NCBI GenBank assembly: GCA_030654555.1
Contig: JAURXG010000022.1
Coordinates: 1 to 8,065, forward strand
Direction: 5' to 3'
Origin: Aquabacterium sp.
Lineage (GTDB): Bacteria > Pseudomonadota > Gammaproteobacteria > Burkholderiales > Burkholderiaceae_C
Length of the DNA: 8,065 nt
A model generated the notes under the pieces. The model was not told the origin of the DNA and made no database searches. It worked only from the letters and a program-made list of their open reading frames with translations. Positions 6,271-8,065 of the stretch are shown here, piece by piece. Position numbers and translations under genes: made by a program. Each line of letters starts with the position of its first letter. Position 1 is the stretch's first letter.

Positions 6271-7671
6271 ATGGCCTACCGCGCCTCGATCGGCGGCGAA
6301 ACCTTCCACTTCGCCACGCTGGCCGACCTGATGGCCAAGGCCACGCCCGCACGCTCGGGCGACCAGCTGGCCGGCATCGCGGCCGAATCGGCCCAGCAGC
6401 GGGTGGCCGCGCGCGAGGCGCTGGCCGATCTGCCGCTGACCACCTTCCTGCAACAGGCGTTGGTGCCCTACGAAGCCGACGAGGTCACGCGGCTGATCGT
6501 CGACAGCCACGACGCGGCGGCGTTCATGCCGGTGGCGCACCTCACAGTGGGCGGCTTGCGCGACTGGCTGCTGTCGGACGCCGCCACCACGCCGGTGCTG
6601 GCCGCGCTGGCCCCGGGCCTAACGCCCGAGATGGTGGCCGCCGTCAGCAAGCTGATGCGCAACCAGGACCTGATCCTCGTGGCCAGCCGGGTGCGGGTGG
6701 TCACGCAGTTCCGCAACACCATCGGCCTGCCCGGCACCCTGGCGGTGCGGCTGCAACCCAACCACCCGGCCGACAGCCCGGCCGGCATCGTCGCCAGCAT
6801 GCTCGACGGCCTGATGTACGGCGCTGGCGACGCGGTGATCGGCATCAACCCGGCGGCCGACAGCGTGAGTGCCTTGGTGCAGCTGCTGCACCTGCTCGAC
6901 GAGCTGATCGCGCGCCACCAGATCCCCACGCAGAGTTGCGTGCTGACGCACGTGACCAATACGCTGCAGGCCATCGCCCAGGGCGCGCCGGTGGACCTGG
7001 TGTTCCAGAGTGTGGGCGGCACCGAGGCCACCAACCGCAGCTTCGGCGTCAACCTGGCGCTGCTCGACGAGGCCCATGCCGCGGCCTTGGCGCTCAAGCG
7101 CGGACCGCTCGGCGACAACGTGATGTACTTCGAGACCGGCCAGGGCAGCGCGCTGTCGGCCAACGCCCACCAGGGCGTCGACCAGCAGACGATCGAAGCC
7201 CGCGCCTACGCGGTGGCGCGCCGCTACCGGCCGCTGCTGGTCAACACCGTGGTCGGCTTCATCGGCCCCGAGTACCTATACGACGGCAAGCAGATCATCC
7301 GCGCCGGGCTGGAAGACCACTTCTGCGGCAAGCTGCTGGGCCTGCCGATGGGCGGCGACATCTGCTACACCAACCATGCCGACGCCGACTCCGACGACAT
7401 GGACAACCTGCTGGTGCTGCTGGCCGCCGCGGGCCTGAACTTCATGATGGGCGTGCCCGGTGCCGACGACGTGATGCTCAACTACCAGAGCACCTCGTTC
7501 CACGACGCACTGTTCGTGCGCCAGTTGCTGGGCCTGAAGCGCGCGCCCGAGTTCGAGGCCTGGCTGCAGCGGCTGGGCCTGACCGATGCACAGGGGCGCT
7601 TGTTGCCATCCACGGCACGGCCCGCGCTGGCCGGATCGTTCAGCCCGCTGCTGCAAGGCCCTGCCGGATGA
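6271..7671 (+). CDS. eutB: Ethanolamine ammonia-lyase, large (heavy) subunit
   Basis: This 466-residue protein is the catalytic large subunit of adenosylcobalamin-dependent ethanolamine ammonia-lyase, which turns ethanolamine into acetaldehyde and ammonia. It matches EutB from end to end: RSGDQLAGIAAES near the start, LPGTLAVRLQPN (153-164), YFETGQGSALSA (286-297), NTVVGFIGPEYLY, and GGDICYTNHADAD (361-373). Residues equivalent to the Escherichia coli active site are kept: Arg160, Gln162, Asn193, Glu288 and Asp363 (E. coli 160, 162, 193, 287, 362). Length is normal. ATG 6271 follows the phnW stop by only 6 nt without a clear ribosome site, suggesting coupled translation, and the stop overlaps eutC by 4 nt. 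No microcompartment gene is present. Finding it behind phnW is unusual. The intact active site favours real ethanolamine activity, although an ethanolamine-like aminophosphonate substrate cannot be excluded. Confidence 0.95.
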   Translation: MAYRASIGGETFHFATLADLMAKATPARSGDQLAGIAAESAQQRVAAREALADLPLTTFLQQALVPYEADEVTRLIVDSHDAAAFMPVAHLTVGGLRDWLLSDAATTPVLAALAPGLTPEMVAAVSKLMRNQDLILVASRVRVVTQFRNTIGLPGTLAVRLQPNHPADSPAGIVASMLDGLMYGAGDAVIGINPAADSVSALVQLLHLLDELIARHQIPTQSCVLTHVTNTLQAIAQGAPVDLVFQSVGGTEATNRSFGVNLALLDEAHAAALALKRGPLGDNVMYFETGQGSALSANAHQGVDQQTIEARAYAVARRYRPLLVNTVVGFIGPEYLYDGKQIIRAGLEDHFCGKLLGLPMGGDICYTNHADADSDDMDNLLVLLAAAGLNFMMGVPGADDVMLNYQSTSFHDALFVRQLLGLKRAPEFEAWLQRLGLTDAQGRLLPSTARPALAGSFSPLLQGPAG

Positions 7672-8065
7672 GCACCCTGCCGCAGCCCGCCGTGGCGCCG
7701 CCCGCCGATCCCTGGGCCGACCTGCGCCGCCACACGCCCGCGCGCATCGCGCTGGGCCGCGCCGGCACCAGCCTGCCCACCGCCGAGGTGCTGCGCTTCG
7801 CCGCGGCCCATGCCCAGGCGCGTGATGCGGTGCACGTGCCGCTGGATGTGCCGACCCTTGCCGCCGCACTGCGGTCCGAAGGCTGGCAGCCGCTGGCCGT
7901 GTTGAGCCGCGCACCGCATCGCGAGGCCTACCTGCGCCGCCCCGACTGGGGCCGCCGGCTCGACCCGGCCAGCGCCGAAACGCTGCTGACGGCCGCCACC
8001 GGCCCCGTCGACCTGGCGGTGGTGCTGGGCGATGGCCTGTCGGCCGTGGCGCTGCAGCGCCATGC
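7668..8065 (+). CDS. eutC: Ethanolamine ammonia-lyase, small (light) subunit, 5' part (cut by window edge)
   Basis: The 132 complete codons visible match the start of EutC, which pairs with EutB to bind adenosylcobalamin. LRRHTPARIALGRAG (19-33), the later RRPDWGRRLDP stretch and DLAVVLGDGLSAVAL line up with the core of the E. coli protein. Only about 18 residues (a Pro/Ala-rich stretch) precede the core, whereas enteric EutC has roughly 60 residues there that direct the enzyme into the Eut microcompartment. The short form fits a free cytoplasmic enzyme. ATG 7668 overlaps the eutB stop (ATGA), with a weak AAGG site at 7655-7658, as expected for subunits made in equal amounts. The 3' end lies beyond the window. 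Confidence 0.93.
   Translation, partial: MSTLPQPAVAPPADPWADLRRHTPARIALGRAGTSLPTAEVLRFAAAHAQARDAVHVPLDVPTLAAALRSEGWQPLAVLSRAPHREAYLRRPDWGRRLDPASAETLLTAATGPVDLAVVLGDGLSAVALQRH

Noticed and set aside
5083..6540. 485-codon minus-strand open frame opposite phnW and eutB
   Set aside because: Same low-complexity His/Arg/Ala-rich composition and no ribosome site or motif. It is antisense to clear PhnW and EutB coding sequence.

Overview
The window is a phosphonate-catabolism locus from a high-GC bacterium, most likely a betaproteobacterium of the order Burkholderiales. That placement is an inference. It rests on GC- and GC3-rich codon use, on the PhnR/PhnSTU family types, which I know mainly from Burkholderia, Polaromonas and Leptothrix relatives, and on the compact gene packing. 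No rRNA, tRNA, mobile element, CRISPR array or long repeat was seen.

Layout: two operons diverge from a 193-bp control region (1120-1312). Leftward (minus strand) runs phnR, a GntR/FCD regulator (1119-265). It overlaps by 8 nt the start of phnA, a phosphonoacetate hydrolase that is cut by the left edge. Rightward (plus strand) run phnS (periplasmic binding protein), phnT (ATPase), phnU (fused double permease), phnW (2-aminoethylphosphonate aminotransferase), eutB (ethanolamine ammonia-lyase large subunit) and eutC (small subunit, cut by the right edge). Junctions are tight: a 17-nt gap, a 4-nt overlap, a 16-nt gap, a 6-nt gap and a 4-nt overlap. The rightward genes therefore look like one transcript.

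Proposed job: 2-aminoethylphosphonate (AEP) is captured by PhnS and imported by PhnT/PhnU. PhnW transfers its amino group to pyruvate, giving phosphonoacetaldehyde. PhnA cleaves phosphonoacetate to acetate and phosphate. The linking step, oxidation of phosphonoacetaldehyde to phosphonoacetate (PhnY-type dehydrogenase), is not in the window and would be expected just outside it. No phosphonatase (PhnX) is visible.

The unusual part is eutBC, placed directly behind phnW in the same operon. It links AEP breakdown to coenzyme-B12-dependent ethanolamine deamination, and the EutB catalytic residues are all retained. The control region holds a perfect 7+7 bp inverted repeat (1145-1160) overlapping a leftward -35 box. 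A second copy of its core lies 21 bp away, on a rightward -35 box. This is a good candidate operator for PhnR.
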